Program-made: the position numbers and the translations under genes
The notes under the pieces: model-generated
The model's input: only the letters and a program-made list of their open reading frames with translations
Databases searched by the model: none
Told to the model about the DNA's origin: nothing
Origin: Anaerolineales bacterium
Lineage (GTDB): Bacteria; Chloroflexota; Anaerolineae; Anaerolineales; Villigracilaceae
Direction of reading: 5' to 3'
Assembly (NCBI GenBank): GCA_020060625.1
Contig: JAGUZU010000011.1
Span: 1-39,860, forward strand
DNA: 39,860 bases
In this document: one piece after another, positions 15,633-24,552 of the stretch
Position numbering within the stretch: position 1 is the stretch's first letter
Layout: each line of letters starts with the position of its first letter

Positions 15633-18600
15633 TTACCACTCCAACTTTTCCATCTTCCGTACCACGCAGTACGTATCGCGCGTGAAGACGCCGATGGGTC
15701 CCCAGTAATTGAAGCCGTAGGTGAACTGGGCATAGCCGCCCGCGAGTTCGACGGGATTGATGCGCGTGCGCGTCAGGCTATTGTGACCGCCCGCGCGTTT
15801 GCCCTTTCGTATCTGCGACTTGGGGATGAAGACCGTGCGCTCGACCGCGTGATAGTACAGGCACGTCCCAGGCTGGACGCGGGCGCTGACCGCCGCGCGG
15901 GTCACGACCACGCCGTTGTCGTTGTGGATTTCGACCCAGTCGTTGTCCACGATGCCGACGCTTTCGGCTTCCTTGTCGTTCAGCCAGACGGGATCCATGC
16001 CGCGCGAGAGCGTCAACATGCGATGGTTGTCCTTGTACGTCGAGTGGATGTTCCACTTGCCGTGCGGCGTGATGTAGTTCAGGATCAGGCTCTTGTCGTC
16101 CACCTGACTCTTCACGATGTCGCCGATCTTCTTCCAGTCGCCAGGCTTCGCCACGAGTTTCGGCTTGAACGTCGGTAGGTTTTCGCCGAAGTCCATGTAA
16201 TAGGGATGGTCAATGTAGAAGTGCTGGCGTCCCGTCAACGTGCGCCAGGGGACGCGGCGCTCCACGCTCATGCACCATGCGGAGTAGGCGCGTCCGTCGT
16301 TGACGATGCCTGACCAGCATGGACTGATGAGCGTGCGCCTCACTTGCCGCGTCAAATCGAAGAACGTCATGCGGACGCCGCGCACATCCTCAGCCAAATC
16401 TGCCAGCGGCATTCCGACTCTTTCTTCTTCGTGCTTGAACGCCGCGTACGAGACTTCGCCATTCGTTTCGGGCGCGAGATACAAGAGGACGTTCGCCGCG
16501 TCGAGCGCATCTTCCAACGACGGATATTTGTTCCCGCCCCATTCCACGCATCGCATGTGACGCGGATCGGGCGAGCCTCCGACGGGATTCTTCAGCAACT
16601 CGTCGTAGAACTCCGCGATGGGGATTTGCACGCCGTTGCCGCTGATGCCATCGGTGCGAAGGTTGGGTCCCAGCGAGATGAACTTGTTGTACAGGTTGGC
16701 GTAATCGCGCTCCACCACGCGGATGTGCGGCATGGTCTTGCCAGGGATGGCTTCGCACTCGCCCGCGCGCCAGTCCTTCACTTCGGCTTGCGAGAGTTCG
16801 TCGGGCGTGTCGTGCATGAGCGGACCCGTCACCACGTCCCTGAGCGGTTCGGGGAAGATATCGGGCGCGAGTTCGCTGACTTTCTTCGCAAAGGCTTTGA
16901 AGATTTCCCAGTCTGTCTTCGATTCCCACACGGGCGGCACAGCCTGTCCGAGCGGGTGAACGAAGGAATGAAGATCGGTCGAGTTCAGATCGTTCTTCTC
17001 GTACCAGAACGCGGCGGGCAGGACGATGTCGGAGTAGAGAGCCGACGAGTCCATGCGGAAGTTGAGATCAACCACCAAATCCATCTTGCCGCGCGGGGCG
17101 GGTTCGCGGAACTTGACGGTCTTGACTTTATCTCTTGCGTGTTCCTCGGCAATGATGTTGTCGTGCGTGCCGAGATAGTGACGCAGGAAGAACTCGTGTC
17201 CCTTCGCGCTGGATTGAATGGCGTTGCCGCGCCAGATGATCCACACGCGGGGCCAGTTCTCTTCCGCGTCGGGGTCGTCCACCGCGAATTCGAGTTTCCC
17301 ATCCTTGAGTTGCTTCGCCGTCCATTTGGAGACCTCATCCGCAGACTTCGCGCCCGCGGCTTCGGCTTGACCCACCAGGTCGAGCGAATTCGTTTTGAAC
17401 TGCGGGAAGTACGGCATCCAGCCCATGCGAACAGCCATCGCTTCCAAATCCATCGCGTGACCCTTCGCCCATTTCGTCTCAGGCGGGACGGGCGCGTAAT
17501 CGGTAAAGTCGCCTTCGTAGCGCCACTGGTCGCTATTGACGTAATGCCAGGTCGGGGATTGCTGTCGGCGCGGCGGCTTCTGCCAGTCGAGCGCGAATGC
17601 GAGAGAAGTCCACGGCGCGACGAGAGTCAGTTTCTCCTGACCGACGTAATGATTCATCCCGCCGCCGTTGACTCCGCAGCAGCCGCACAAAATCAGCGCG
17701 TAGATCGGGGCGCGATAGACGAGATTATTGTTGTACCAGTGATTGATACTCGCGCCGATGATGATCATGGACTTGCCGTTGGTCGCTTCGGCGTTAGACG
17801 CAAACTCGCGGGCGAGACGAATGATCGTGTCGCGCCCGATGCCCGTATAGGATTCCTGCCACGCGGGCGTGTACGCGCCGATCTCGTCGTAACTCTTCGG
17901 GTAATCGCCAGGCAGTCCGCGGCTCACGCCGAACTGCGCCACGACCAAATCAAAGACGGTCGTGACAAGTTTCTTCCCGCCCTCGGTCTCGATCCACTTC
18001 GCGGGGATGCCGCGCATGGCGGTGGTCTTTTCCGCGAACTCGTAGAACGCGACATCCACCGTCTCATCCTGCGAGCCGAGAAACGACAGGGTCGGCTCGA
18101 TGGGAGAATCATCCAACCCGTCTTCCATCTTGATATTCCACTTGCCCTTTTCCTGGCTCCAGCGGTCGCCCACCGCGCCCTTCGGCATGCGCGGCGCGTT
18201 CGCCTTCGTATCGTGAACAAGGAACTTCCATTCGCCGTTCTCGACATCTTTATATCGCTTCACGGTGTTGGCGCGGATGTAACGTCCCGCCTTGTAACCG
18301 TCGCCTTCCTTTTCCAACTCGATCAGGAACGGCATGTCGGTATTTTCTTTCAAGTAATTGATGAAGTACGGCACCTGCCGATCCGTGTAATATTCCTTGA
18401 TGATGACGTGATTGACCGCCATCCAGATCGCCGTATCCTGCCCCGCCTTGACGGGGATCCACCAATCGGAATATTTCGCCACCTGTGAGAAGTCTGGCGC
18501 AATGACGACGAACTTCGCGCCTTCGTGCCGCGCTTCCGAAATGAAATGCACATCAGGCGTGCGCGTCATGTTCAGGTTCGCGCCCATCGAGACGATGTAT

Positions 18601-19292
18601 TTGCTGTTGAACCAGTCCGCGCTTTCGCACACGTCGGTCTGGTCGCCCCAGATTTCGGGGAAGGCGTTCGGCAGGTCGGCGTACCAGTCGTAAAAACTCA
18701 TGTTCACGCCGCCGAACAATTGCAGGAAGCGCGACCCAGCCCCATACGAGAGATACGACATGGCGGGAATCGGCGAGAAGCCGAAGACGCGGTCGGGACC
18801 GTACTTCCGCGCAGTGTAGATCATCGAAGCGGAGACTATCTCCAACACTTCGTCCCAGTTCGTGCGGCGGAATCCGCCTTTGCCGCGCGCCTTCTGGATG
18901 CGCTTCCGCTTCGCCTCATCTTCCATGATGGAAGCGTACGCGTCCACGGGATGTAGGTGCTTCTGCTTGGCTTCGCGCCAGAAATCCAGCAACACGCCGC
19001 GCGCGTACGGATACTTGACGCGGATCGGGCTGTAGACGTACCACGACGCGGAAATGCCGCGCTGGCATCCGCGTGGCTCGTAAGGCGGCAGTCCATCCTC
19101 CAACAACGGATAATCCACCTGCTGCATTTCCCAGGTGATGATGCCGTCCTTGACGTAGACCTGCCACGAACATCCGCCCGTGCAATTGACTCCGTGCGTA
19201 CTGCGGACGATGTTATCGTGCTGCCAGCGGTTGCGATAAAACTCCTCCCACTGGCGGGCTTGCGGGTTGATCAAATCCTGAATCCAACTCAT
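15633..19292 (-). CDS. narG: Respiratory nitrate reductase alpha subunit (operon 1)
   Basis: A 1219-residue molybdopterin (bis-MGD) oxidoreductase. His33, Cys37, Cys41 and Cys76 ([14 protein letters not shown]) form the FS0 4Fe-4S site characteristic of NarG. Asp206 in FYDWYADLP is the predicted Mo ligand. The protein starts shortly before [12 protein letters not shown] and lacks any twin-arginine signal, so the active site faces the cytoplasm. Reaction: nitrate to nitrite. Flanking residues differ from operon 2 and E. coli ([21 protein letters not shown] against [21 protein letters not shown]), which may reflect altered substrate or direction. Upstream is a diheme cytochrome c; downstream, unusually, a lipoprotein gene precedes narH. 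Confidence 0.96.
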   Translation of the reverse strand: MSWIQDLINPQARQWEEFYRNRWQHDNIVRSTHGVNCTGGCSWQVYVKDGIITWEMQQVDYPLLEDGLPPYEPRGCQRGISASWYVYSPIRVKYPYARGVLLDFWREAKQKHLHPVDAYASIMEDEAKRKRIQKARGKGGFRRTNWDEVLEIVSASMIYTARKYGPDRVFGFSPIPAMSYLSYGAGSRFLQLFGGVNMSFYDWYADLPNAFPEIWGDQTDVCESADWFNSKYIVSMGANLNMTRTPDVHFISEARHEGAKFVVIAPDFSQVAKYSDWWIPVKAGQDTAIWMAVNHVIIKEYYTDRQVPYFINYLKENTDMPFLIELEKEGDGYKAGRYIRANTVKRYKDVENGEWKFLVHDTKANAPRMPKGAVGDRWSQEKGKWNIKMEDGLDDSPIEPTLSFLGSQDETVDVAFYEFAEKTTAMRGIPAKWIETEGGKKLVTTVFDLVVAQFGVSRGLPGDYPKSYDEIGAYTPAWQESYTGIGRDTIIRLAREFASNAEATNGKSMIIIGASINHWYNNNLVYRAPIYALILCGCCGVNGGGMNHYVGQEKLTLVAPWTSLAFALDWQKPPRRQQSPTWHYVNSDQWRYEGDFTDYAPVPPETKWAKGHAMDLEAMAVRMGWMPYFPQFKTNSLDLVGQAEAAGAKSADEVSKWTAKQLKDGKLEFAVDDPDAEENWPRVWIIWRGNAIQSSAKGHEFFLRHYLGTHDNIIAEEHARDKVKTVKFREPAPRGKMDLVVDLNFRMDSSALYSDIVLPAAFWYEKNDLNSTDLHSFVHPLGQAVPPVWESKTDWEIFKAFAKKVSELAPDIFPEPLRDVVTGPLMHDTPDELSQAEVKDWRAGECEAIPGKTMPHIRVVERDYANLYNKFISLGPNLRTDGISGNGVQIPIAEFYDELLKNPVGGSPDPRHMRCVEWGGNKYPSLEDALDAANVLLYLAPETNGEVSYAAFKHEEERVGMPLADLAEDVRGVRMTFFDLTRQVRRTLISPCWSGIVNDGRAYSAWCMSVERRVPWRTLTGRQHFYIDHPYYMDFGENLPTFKPKLVAKPGDWKKIGDIVKSQVDDKSLILNYITPHGKWNIHSTYKDNHRMLTLSRGMDPVWLNDKEAESVGIVDNDWVEIHNDNGVVVTRAAVSARVQPGTCLYYHAVERTVFIPKSQIRKGKRAGGHNSLTRTRINPVELAGGYAQFTYGFNYWGPIGVFTRDTYCVVRKMEKLEW

Positions 19293-19323
19293 GTTAGATG
19301 CCTCCGTTTTGCCCTCACCCTAA

Positions 19324-19371
19324 CCCTCTCCCGCAGGGAGAGGGAACTCCCTTCCCCCTTCGGGGGAAGGG
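19324..19371. repeat. Double hairpin of a common dispersed repeat between cytochrome c and narG
   Basis: CCCTCTCCC / GGGAGAGGG (19324-19332, 19336-19344) and CCCTTCCCCC / GGGGGAAGGG (19349-19358, 19362-19371) form two adjacent perfect stems with 3-nt loops. They occupy the 101-bp gap before narG. This class of palindrome is widespread in bacteria; here it may set the cytochrome:NarG ratio. Confidence 0.8.
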
Positions 19372-19393
19372 CTGGGGATGAGAGAGTGTGTGT

Positions 19394-20257
19394 TTATTTC
19401 TTCGCCGCCAGCGTCCGTTCGATCATCGGCTTGCGCACACCCTTCGAACGTTTACCCCAATAGACCTGTGCCAGTCCGATCAACACCGCCGCGCCGACTA
19501 CGCTCAGTAAAGTGATCTGCAACAGCGCGCTTGGGTCGCGCTTCGTCACCGAAGCCTTGCTCAGGAACGCGTACAAATCGGCTTGCTCCTGCGCGGTCAA
19601 CGGTGTGTTCGCCCAGACCGCGCCCATCGTCTGCGTGGACGGCGCGCCCATGAACGAAGCGAACGCCGCATCCGATTGGACGAAGCCGCTCGTCGTCAGG
19701 TCAGGACCGAGCGAACCGCCACCCAACGCCGCGCCGAGTCCCGCAACGCTGTGACAGGACATGCACTGCGGTCCGCCGTTCTCGAAACGTTTATCGCCCA
19801 CGAAATACGCCTTGCCGCTCGTCGCATCCCCCGTGGGGAGTTCTGCTGTTGCGCCGCCCGTCGTCGCCCCGCCACCCATGTAAGCAATCAACGCCGCCAC
19901 CTCATCGGGGGTCAATCCCAAATTCGGCATGGGGACGTTGTTATATTGCGCCAGCATCGCCTGGGCGTCTGGGTCGCTCGCCAGCATCTGGTCGGGCGCG
20001 GTCAGCCAGTTCGTGAGCCACTCCTCCGTGCGGCGCTCGGTCACGCCCGCAAGGTCGGGTCCCACCAGATCGCCGCCGCCGATGGTGTGGCAGGCATTAC
20101 AGCCTTTTGCGGTGAACAACGCCTCCCCGTCTGTCTGATTCGGCGGCATGGCGGAGACAACGCGAAACGTGCCTGCCATGAACGCCAGCCCCGCCCCCAG
20201 AATCAAAAACGGCATAATGCGCCTGAAAATGGGGGAAGGCTTTTTGTCTTCGGTCAT
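19394..20257 (-). CDS. Membrane-anchored diheme cytochrome c of nar operon 1 (NarC-like)
   Basis: A 287-residue protein with an N-terminal hydrophobic anchor (FLILGAGLAFMAGTF, about 17-31), a haem c site CNACH (53-57), a NMPNLGL-type Met region (VPMPNLGLTPDEV), a Gly/Thr-rich linker, a second haem site CMSCH (165-169) and a C-terminal membrane helix (LLQITLLSVVGAAVLIGLAQV). In Thermus thermophilus a diheme cytochrome NarC is encoded just before narGHJI and links the enzyme to the chain; position and architecture agree. The C-terminal haem domain (RFENGGPQCMSCHSV) is closely similar to the monohaem cytochrome of operon 2. It lies 3 bp after the receiver-like gene. Confidence 0.9.
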   Translation of the reverse strand: MTEDKKPSPIFRRIMPFLILGAGLAFMAGTFRVVSAMPPNQTDGEALFTAKGCNACHTIGGGDLVGPDLAGVTERRTEEWLTNWLTAPDQMLASDPDAQAMLAQYNNVPMPNLGLTPDEVAALIAYMGGGATTGGATAELPTGDATSGKAYFVGDKRFENGGPQCMSCHSVAGLGAALGGGSLGPDLTTSGFVQSDAAFASFMGAPSTQTMGAVWANTPLTAQEQADLYAFLSKASVTKRDPSALLQITLLSVVGAAVLIGLAQVYWGKRSKGVRKPMIERTLAAKK

Positions 20258-20259
20258 TG

Positions 20260-20640
20260 CTATTTGCTCCTCTCGTTGGAAGGTTTACCCGCAAAGACAG
20301 CGGGCAGGTTTCGAATGGTTTCGAGCAGGTCGGCGCCGCTGGCAGGCAGCACATGGGTGGAGTGGACGCGGACGACGTTTTCCGTCAACCCCGCTCGGAT
20401 GATGGGCAGATTCGGATTCTTCTCCATGATGGAGGATGTGAGTGTCGCCGCCTCGCTCTGGGAATCCTCGTCCGCGATCAGGACTACATCGGGGTTTGCC
20501 TCAGTTATCTTCTGGCAGATGTCCTCCCCCCAGCCCCACGGTCCGACCAGTTCCACATCCGCTTCGGCACGCAAAATCTTCTCCATGCTCTCGCCGAAAA
20601 GATGTTCCGAACACACCAGCAGCACCCGTCGTTTTGGCAT
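20260..20640 (-). CDS. Degenerate receiver-domain protein, first gene of nar operon 1
   Basis: A 126-residue single-domain protein with a CheY-like pattern: RRVLLVCSEHLFGESMEKIL, VELVGPWGWGEDI, NPDVVLIADEDS, PIIRAGLTEN. In normal receivers the first strand ends in two acidic residues (VDDHxLF) that bind magnesium; here they are Cys-Ser. A phospho-acceptor-like Asp remains in VVLIAD, and the C-terminal conserved Lys is not evident. Phosphorylation is therefore doubtful. It has no output domain. Being the promoter-proximal cistron (3 bp before the cytochrome gene), it may sense or scaffold rather than relay phosphate, for instance by binding a NarL-type partner. The fold assignment is moderately secure, the role unknown. 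Confidence 0.7.
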   Translation of the reverse strand: MPKRRVLLVCSEHLFGESMEKILRAEADVELVGPWGWGEDICQKITEANPDVVLIADEDSQSEAATLTSSIMEKNPNLPIIRAGLTENVVRVHSTHVLPASGADLLETIRNLPAVFAGKPSNERSK

Positions 20641-20668
20641 GACCTGTTCTCATTAAAAGTAAAAACCA

Positions 20669-20697
20669 TCTCTAGGGTAACGGAGAAGACAGTGCAA
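20669..20697 (-). promoter_or_regulatory. Possible sigma-70-like promoter of nar operon 1
   Basis: On the minus strand TTGCAC (20697-20692) and TAGAGA (20674-20669) are 17 bp apart, about 30 bp before the receiver-like gene. The -10 match is weak. No FNR-type inverted repeat is evident between 20641 and 20839. Confidence 0.3.
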
Positions 20698-20801
20698 TGT
20701 CATCCTTCGCAAGCGAATCCATGGAATGAAAAAGGAATGATATTTTCCGCGCGGGAACTAATTCTTTTCCAGGCATTTTCCATGCCCGCCTTTCCCGCCG
20801 C

Positions 20802-20830
20802 TTGCGTTCAAGTCAGGTGTGCGGTACAAC
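20802..20830 (+). promoter_or_regulatory. Possible promoter of the beta-propeller lipoprotein gene
   Basis: TTGCGT (20802-20807) and TACAAC (20825-20830) have a 17-bp spacer and end nine bases before the ATG at 20840, so the leader would be very short. A small palindrome CTTG-CGTT-CAAG (20801-20812) overlaps the -35 box. Confidence 0.35.
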
Positions 20831-20839
20831 AGAAACGCG

Positions 20840-21952
20840 ATGAAAAAACTCCTGCCCCTCATCCTTCTCCTCCTTGTCGGCTGCGCATCCCCTCCCCCCG
20901 CGCCCGATTCCGGCATCACCCTCGCATGGACGATTCAAACCGACGGAGCCATCAACCAGACTCCGCTCATCGTCGGGGATGTGATACTCCTCGCCCCTTC
21001 TTCCGCGCCGCTTCGCGCCCTGGACCTTGAAACTGGTTCTGAACAATGGGCATTTTCCCCGCCCGAAGGAATCTGGGAACGCGCCTACGCCAGCGACGGG
21101 GAGCGCGTCTTCATCGGCGTGAAAAATAAGACCATCGCCGCGCTGAATATTTTGGACGGCAAGGTCGTCTGGCAAAAGGATTTGAGGATCAACATGCAAG
21201 TCCCGCCACTGGTCAGCGATGGAATCGTCTACGTCCCCACCGCCTTCGTCGGTCCTGAACTCGCACCCGACGTTCACGGTCGCGCCAAACTCTTCGCCCT
21301 CGACGCGCAAACGGGAAAAGAGATTTGGGCCTTTGAATCAGACAATTACATTTTGCAAACCCCCGCCATCCACGGCGACATGCTCCATCTGGGCGGCAAC
21401 TTCTACGACCCGCGTCCCATTGACGAAGGCGGTCACACGCGCATCTACGCCTTGAATCTTGCGGACGGTTCCCCCCTCTGGGATTACGAATCCGAAGACG
21501 GTTTCCCAAAACGACTCTACGCCACACAAGAGACCGTCGTCTTCGTCGCCTACCAGGACTTCATGAACGGCGTGGACGCGCAAACGGGCGAACTGCGCTG
21601 GCGCTTCGACACAGGCAACTGGACTCCCTCCTTCCTCGGCGCGGGTGAAGCGGTCTATTTCAGTTCCGCCAACACCCAGGTCTTCGCGGTGGACGCCAAC
21701 ACGGGCGAAACGCTCTGGCAATTCGACATCCCCGAAGGCACGTTCAACTACCTGCTCGACGTCCCCGTCCTGCGCGATGGCAAACTCTACTTCCTCACCC
21801 AGCAGGGAGACTTCTTCGCCCTTGACGCGGCGACAGGTGAATTGCTCTGGCAATCCAAAACCGAAGTCAGCGCCGCGCGCATGGGTCCCGCCATTGAAAA
21901 CGGCTGGGTGGTGATCGGCGATATCGAAGGGAAGGTGTATGGGTATAAGTAA
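20840..21952 (+). CDS. PQQ-type beta-propeller lipoprotein
   Basis: A 370-residue exported lipoprotein: signal peptide MKKLLPLILLLLVG with lipid-modified Cys15. The rest is a series of PQQ-like/BamB-like blades recognised by repeating A-L-D-x-x-T-G-x-x-x-W motifs: ALDLETGSEQWAF, ALNILDGKVVWQK, ALDAQTGKEIWAFES, ALNLADGSPLWDYE, GVDAQTGELRWRFD, AVDANTGETLWQFD, ALDAATGELLWQSK, and a GYK end strand that can close the ring. Such proteins are usually scaffolds rather than dehydrogenases, and the key PQQ-binding residues are not obvious. It diverges from nar operon 1 with a 200-bp shared promoter region, so co-regulation is possible. Confidence 0.85.
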   Translation: MKKLLPLILLLLVGCASPPPAPDSGITLAWTIQTDGAINQTPLIVGDVILLAPSSAPLRALDLETGSEQWAFSPPEGIWERAYASDGERVFIGVKNKTIAALNILDGKVVWQKDLRINMQVPPLVSDGIVYVPTAFVGPELAPDVHGRAKLFALDAQTGKEIWAFESDNYILQTPAIHGDMLHLGGNFYDPRPIDEGGHTRIYALNLADGSPLWDYESEDGFPKRLYATQETVVFVAYQDFMNGVDAQTGELRWRFDTGNWTPSFLGAGEAVYFSSANTQVFAVDANTGETLWQFDIPEGTFNYLLDVPVLRDGKLYFLTQQGDFFALDAATGELLWQSKTEVSAARMGPAIENGWVVIGDIEGKVYGYK

Positions 21953-21970
21953 CGCAAGATTTATCTTGCG
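21953..21970. repeat. Short perfect palindrome directly after a stop codon
   Basis: CGCAAGAT-TT-ATCTTGCG begins one base after the TAA of the beta-propeller gene. It belongs by design (8-bp arms, 2-nt centre) with 22242-22257, 22260-22277 and 10873-10890. It may act as a 3' processing or termination hairpin, though no T run follows. Confidence 0.7.
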
Positions 21971-22013
21971 TCTTCCAATCGTAAAATAATTCGTGTCTTG
22001 ATTACCCTACACT

Positions 22014-22137
22014 CTTAAAATCGGGACGCAGACACTTGCACCGAACGCAAGTGCGATGTGTACGCTGAAAACGCTGATTTTGGGTGTTTTCTCGGCAGAA
22101 TTTTCAAAAAAATCTGCGTCCAATAAAAAAGTTTAAG
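22014..22137. repeat. Nested inverted repeat in the 334-bp gap 21953-22286
   Basis: GGACGCAGA (22024-22032) is complementary to TCTGCGTCC (22113-22121), with outer CTTAAA / TTTAAG (22014-22019, 22132-22137) and an inner ACTTGC / GCAAGT hairpin (22034-22039, 22047-22052). The bounded 124-bp unit has no coding potential I can support and looks like a small non-autonomous element or structured RNA. Confidence 0.55.
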
Positions 22138-22192
22138 GTAATCAGATTCGTATCTTAAGATGTCGCAAGATTTTGGTATATTTGGCAAATAG

Positions 22193-22226
22193 AAGGAGGC
22201 AGCCATTGAAAAGTGACTGCCTCCTT
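22193..22226 (-). terminator. Hairpin, probable terminator for the duplicated-haem lipoprotein gene
   Basis: AAGGAGGCAG (22193-22202) and CTGCCTCCTT (22217-22226) form a 10-bp perfect stem with a 14-nt loop, 60 bp beyond the minus-strand gene end. On the minus strand it is followed by CTATTT, a weak T-rich tail. It could also stop the plus-strand gene ending at 21952. Confidence 0.45.
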
Positions 22227-22241
22227 GCTTTACACAGTGCC

Positions 22242-22277
22242 GCGAGATTTATCTCGCCACGCAACATGAATGTTGCG
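22242..22277. repeat. Tandem pair of short palindromes
   Basis: GCGAGAT-TT-ATCTCGC (22242-22257) is followed two bases later by CGCAACAT-GA-ATGTTGCG (22260-22277). The second is identical to 10873-10890, where it lies in coding sequence. The pair ends nine bases before the stop codon of the minus-strand lipoprotein gene. Confidence 0.75.
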
Positions 22278-22286
22278 GTACTGGAT

Positions 22287-23321
22287 TTACTTCTTCTTCC
22301 CCGCCATCACCAGCGGACCGTTGCGGTTGCTTTCGGTGATATCGAACTCCCAGCCTGGAGCCATGCGGTTGTTGCGAAGCCGCTCCCGCAGTTTGGAGTG
22401 ATCCCAGTCGAAAGGACCGACGCCCGGCTTGCTCTGTCCGAGAATGGACACGCCGGGAGGTTCCTCCAGCGAATCCGCGCCGGCGATGATTCCTTCGTAG
22501 GTGGACAGATCCATCTGGTGATACGAACTTTCGCTGGCGGCAAAGTGACAGCCTGTGCAGGCTTGCGATCCGTCGAACCACATGCCGTCTTGTGTGAAGA
22601 ACGGCAGGACGTCGCGCTCGAAAGTCAACGTCGTGTCGCCATACGTGAACTCGCCGTTCGGCGCCTCTGCTTCGACCCACGCGCCGATCAAGCCGACTGC
22701 GTGCAGGTCACAGCCATATTCGCCGAGTTTGACCGTCACGCCTTCCGCGCCGACTTCCACGCACGGACCGTTGCGATTCTCCTCGGTGATGTCGAACTCC
22801 CAGCCGGGCGGCATGCGGTTGTTGCGAAGCCGCTCGCGCAGTTTGGAGTGATCCCAGTCGAAGTCGCCCACCCCGACCTCAGCCTGTCCAAGAATGGATA
22901 CGCCGGGAGGCGACTCGAGCGAATCCGCGCCGGTCATGATCCCTTCGTAGGTGGACATGTTCAACTGGTGATACGAGTTTTCGCTCGCCGCGAAGTGACA
23001 GCCCACGCAGGCTTGCGATCCCTCGAACCAGGCATTGTTCGATGTAAATAACGGCAGGATGTCCACTTCGAAGGTGGCTTGGTAGGTGTTGCCGTCCACG
23101 CCTTCGTAGTCGAACGCGTCCGTTTCAGGCGAACCCGCATTCACCCACGCGGCGATCAGGTCCACGGCGTAGGTTGCCGCGCCGGATTCGTTTGGTGGCT
23201 CCGTAGATGCTTCGGTGACGCTTGGCGCTTTGGTCGCCTCTCCGCCGCAAGCAGCCAATGTGGCCGCGAGCAAAATCAAAAATACGCCGCCCAGAATAGA
23301 CACAAACGCTTTTCGTTTCAT
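22287..23321 (-). CDS. Lipoprotein with an exact tandem duplication, two CxxCH haem motifs
   Basis: A 344-residue lipoprotein (signal peptide, lipobox LAAC with Cys25). Two nearly identical domains follow with a period of exactly 150 residues (450 bp): CVGCH at 105-109 and CTGCH at 255-259, each followed by FAAS-SYHQ, STYEGI-GADSLE-PPGVSILGQ, DWDHSKLRERLRNNRM and PGWEFDITE. The CxxCH ... LDLSTYEGLMxG ... RMPPG pattern resembles planctomycete-type cytochrome c domains (PSCyt1). The Met of NNRM in each repeat may be the distal haem ligand. AAAGGAG precedes the ATG at 23321. It probably carries electrons on the outer face, perhaps near the nar enzymes. No family member with a set function is known to me. 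Confidence 0.85.
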   Translation of the reverse strand: MKRKAFVSILGGVFLILLAATLAACGGEATKAPSVTEASTEPPNESGAATYAVDLIAAWVNAGSPETDAFDYEGVDGNTYQATFEVDILPLFTSNNAWFEGSQACVGCHFAASENSYHQLNMSTYEGIMTGADSLESPPGVSILGQAEVGVGDFDWDHSKLRERLRNNRMPPGWEFDITEENRNGPCVEVGAEGVTVKLGEYGCDLHAVGLIGAWVEAEAPNGEFTYGDTTLTFERDVLPFFTQDGMWFDGSQACTGCHFAASESSYHQMDLSTYEGIIAGADSLEEPPGVSILGQSKPGVGPFDWDHSKLRERLRNNRMAPGWEFDITESNRNGPLVMAGKKK

Positions 23322-23514
23322 AATAAGCAATCTCCTTTTCTCCTTAATAATGAAACTTGCATACGCAAAGTCGCAAGCCTTTTCGATATAGCAAAAGCGC
23401 GCAATGAAAATCTTTAGTTGTGGCAATTTAAGGGTAGCACACTCAAGGACAAGGTCAATCACCCCACGCCCCGCAAGCAGACGGATAAAAGAACGATTTT
23501 TTAGCGCAAAAGAA

Positions 23515-23787
23515 TTACTCCGCGCCCTGCTGAGTCATCTCTGCGCAGTTGTTTGGGACCAGCGCGATTTCGGGGTCGGGATTTTGCGCGGCGAGTTTCA
23601 GCACACGAAAACGGTCCACAGGGATATTCGGCAGCAACACAAACCCGTCCGCGGGGTCGGGTGGCGGCAGGATGTTTTCATAGGGGTTTCCATCAACGCT
23701 CAACGGACTGACCGCATACAACGAAACGCCGCCGCTGGAATTGTCCCCCGTAATTGAAAAAAACGTCCGAAGGCTGGCTGTCAGGCG
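23515..23787 (-). pseudogene. 3' remnant of an unrecognised gene
   Basis: An open frame of 90 codons (stop TGA at 23788-23790 upstream) ends at 23515. It reads TASLRTFFSITGDNSSGGVSLYAVSP, then LSVDGNPYENILPPPDPAD, GFVLLPNIPVDRFRVLKL, and ends NNCAEMTQQGAE. (These pieces are consecutive.) There is no ATG; the first usable codons are CTG (near 23784) or TTG at 23721, without a ribosome-binding site. The sequence looks protein-like, so I read it as the tail of a gene whose 5' part is gone. CCGAAGGC and GCCTTCGG about 35 bp apart sit at the break. The family is unknown. Confidence 0.4.
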
Positions 23788-23856
23788 TCAAAATTGCTCG
23801 AAACAAGCCTTCGGGTTGGTGGTTGGATGTTATTTTGGAGAACGCTAACATCTCGC

Positions 23857-24183
23857 CTATTTTTGCGCGTCTGGCGCGCCGTGCAAAACTCCAACAAAGA
23901 CGAGTTTCTCGGGCGCGCGGACTGTGTGCGATTCGCCCGCATCGAACACCAGCAGCATGTTTGCTCCACATGTGCGCTCGACACCGTCGCCTTCCGTAAA
24001 GACGCCTTTGCCTTTGGGCACGACCATAAAGAAAGTGGAACTCGGCGCGTTATGCTCACGGATGGATTGACCCGCCTTGAGCGTATAGAGAATCGCCCTT
24101 CCTTGCGGATCGGCATGAAGCGGTTCGGCGTGGGAGTCGTCTTTTCCAAATTGCTGGTTCTCCAACAGGTTTGCGATTTTCAT
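23857..24183 (-). CDS. Small cupin protein
   Basis: A 108-residue one-domain cupin starting MKIANLLENQQFG. AGQSIREHNAPSSTFFMVVPKGKGVF supplies the first motif, and FDAGESHTVRAPEKLVFV the second. Metal-ligand His residues are present (SIREH, GESH), but the usual second His of motif 1 is replaced, so metal binding may be altered. Small cupins beside DUF2249 and hemerythrin genes are common in denitrification-related clusters. It lies 72 bp after the DUF2249 gene on the same strand. The start at 24183 is chosen because the domain begins there; an ATG ten codons earlier overlaps nothing useful. Confidence 0.75.
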   Translation of the reverse strand: MKIANLLENQQFGKDDSHAEPLHADPQGRAILYTLKAGQSIREHNAPSSTFFMVVPKGKGVFTEGDGVERTCGANMLLVFDAGESHTVRAPEKLVFVGVLHGAPDAQK

Positions 24184-24255
24184 TTGCAACTCCCTACAAA
24201 AGATGCCAGGCACACAAGGGGAATTACCTGCTCTTGATGTGCCCAGCGTTGGCGT

Positions 24256-24495
24256 TTAGTTTGACTCCGTGCGCCCGATCTGCACCCGCCAGATGTCGGG
24301 ACTTTCCTCGAGATATTCCCAGGTGAACTGCCCCGCATGTTCGTGGACGAACTGGTAATACAGCGGCTTCGGATTGTGATCGTTGAGCAGGATAAACCCC
24401 TGTCCAGGTGCCAGGCTGGCAAAGGTCTGGAAGATCGTCGGGTGTTTTTGCGGTGGGGGGATCTGCCGTACGTCAAGAGTGGTCGTTATGTTCAT
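24256..24495 (-). CDS. DUF2249-domain protein
   Basis: A complete 79-residue protein made entirely of a DUF2249 domain: LDVRQIPPPQKHPTIFQTF, LAPGQGFILLNDHNPKPLYY and FTWEYLEESPDIWRVQIGR match the signature (LDVR at the start, NDHdP..L, P..W.v.I at the end). The fold is related to TusA/SirA. DUF2249 genes commonly accompany hemerythrins and denitrification genes, and a role in nitrogen-oxide metabolism or metal-centre repair is proposed but unproven. AAAGGAG precedes the ATG. It is 57 bp after the hemerythrin gene, likely the same transcript. Confidence 0.88.
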   Translation of the reverse strand: MNITTTLDVRQIPPPQKHPTIFQTFASLAPGQGFILLNDHNPKPLYYQFVHEHAGQFTWEYLEESPDIWRVQIGRTESN

Positions 24496-24552
24496 TGCGT
24501 GTCTCCTTTGAAAGATGGTGGGCGGATTATACGCCGAATGAATCTTTCAGCG

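Noticed and set aside
16344-18488. 714-codon plus-strand open frame opposite narG (operon 1)
   Set aside because: It is the antisense shadow of a high-GC narG gene, rich in Arg/His/Val with no domain pattern.
20801-20812. FNR-type operator CTTG-CGTT-CAAG before the beta-propeller gene
   Set aside because: The half-sites are too close (TTG-N4-CAA rather than TTG-N8-CAA) and lack the TTGAT core.
22193-22277. CRISPR array from the series of short palindromes
   Set aside because: The units differ in sequence and spacing, and there are no regular spacers or cas genes.
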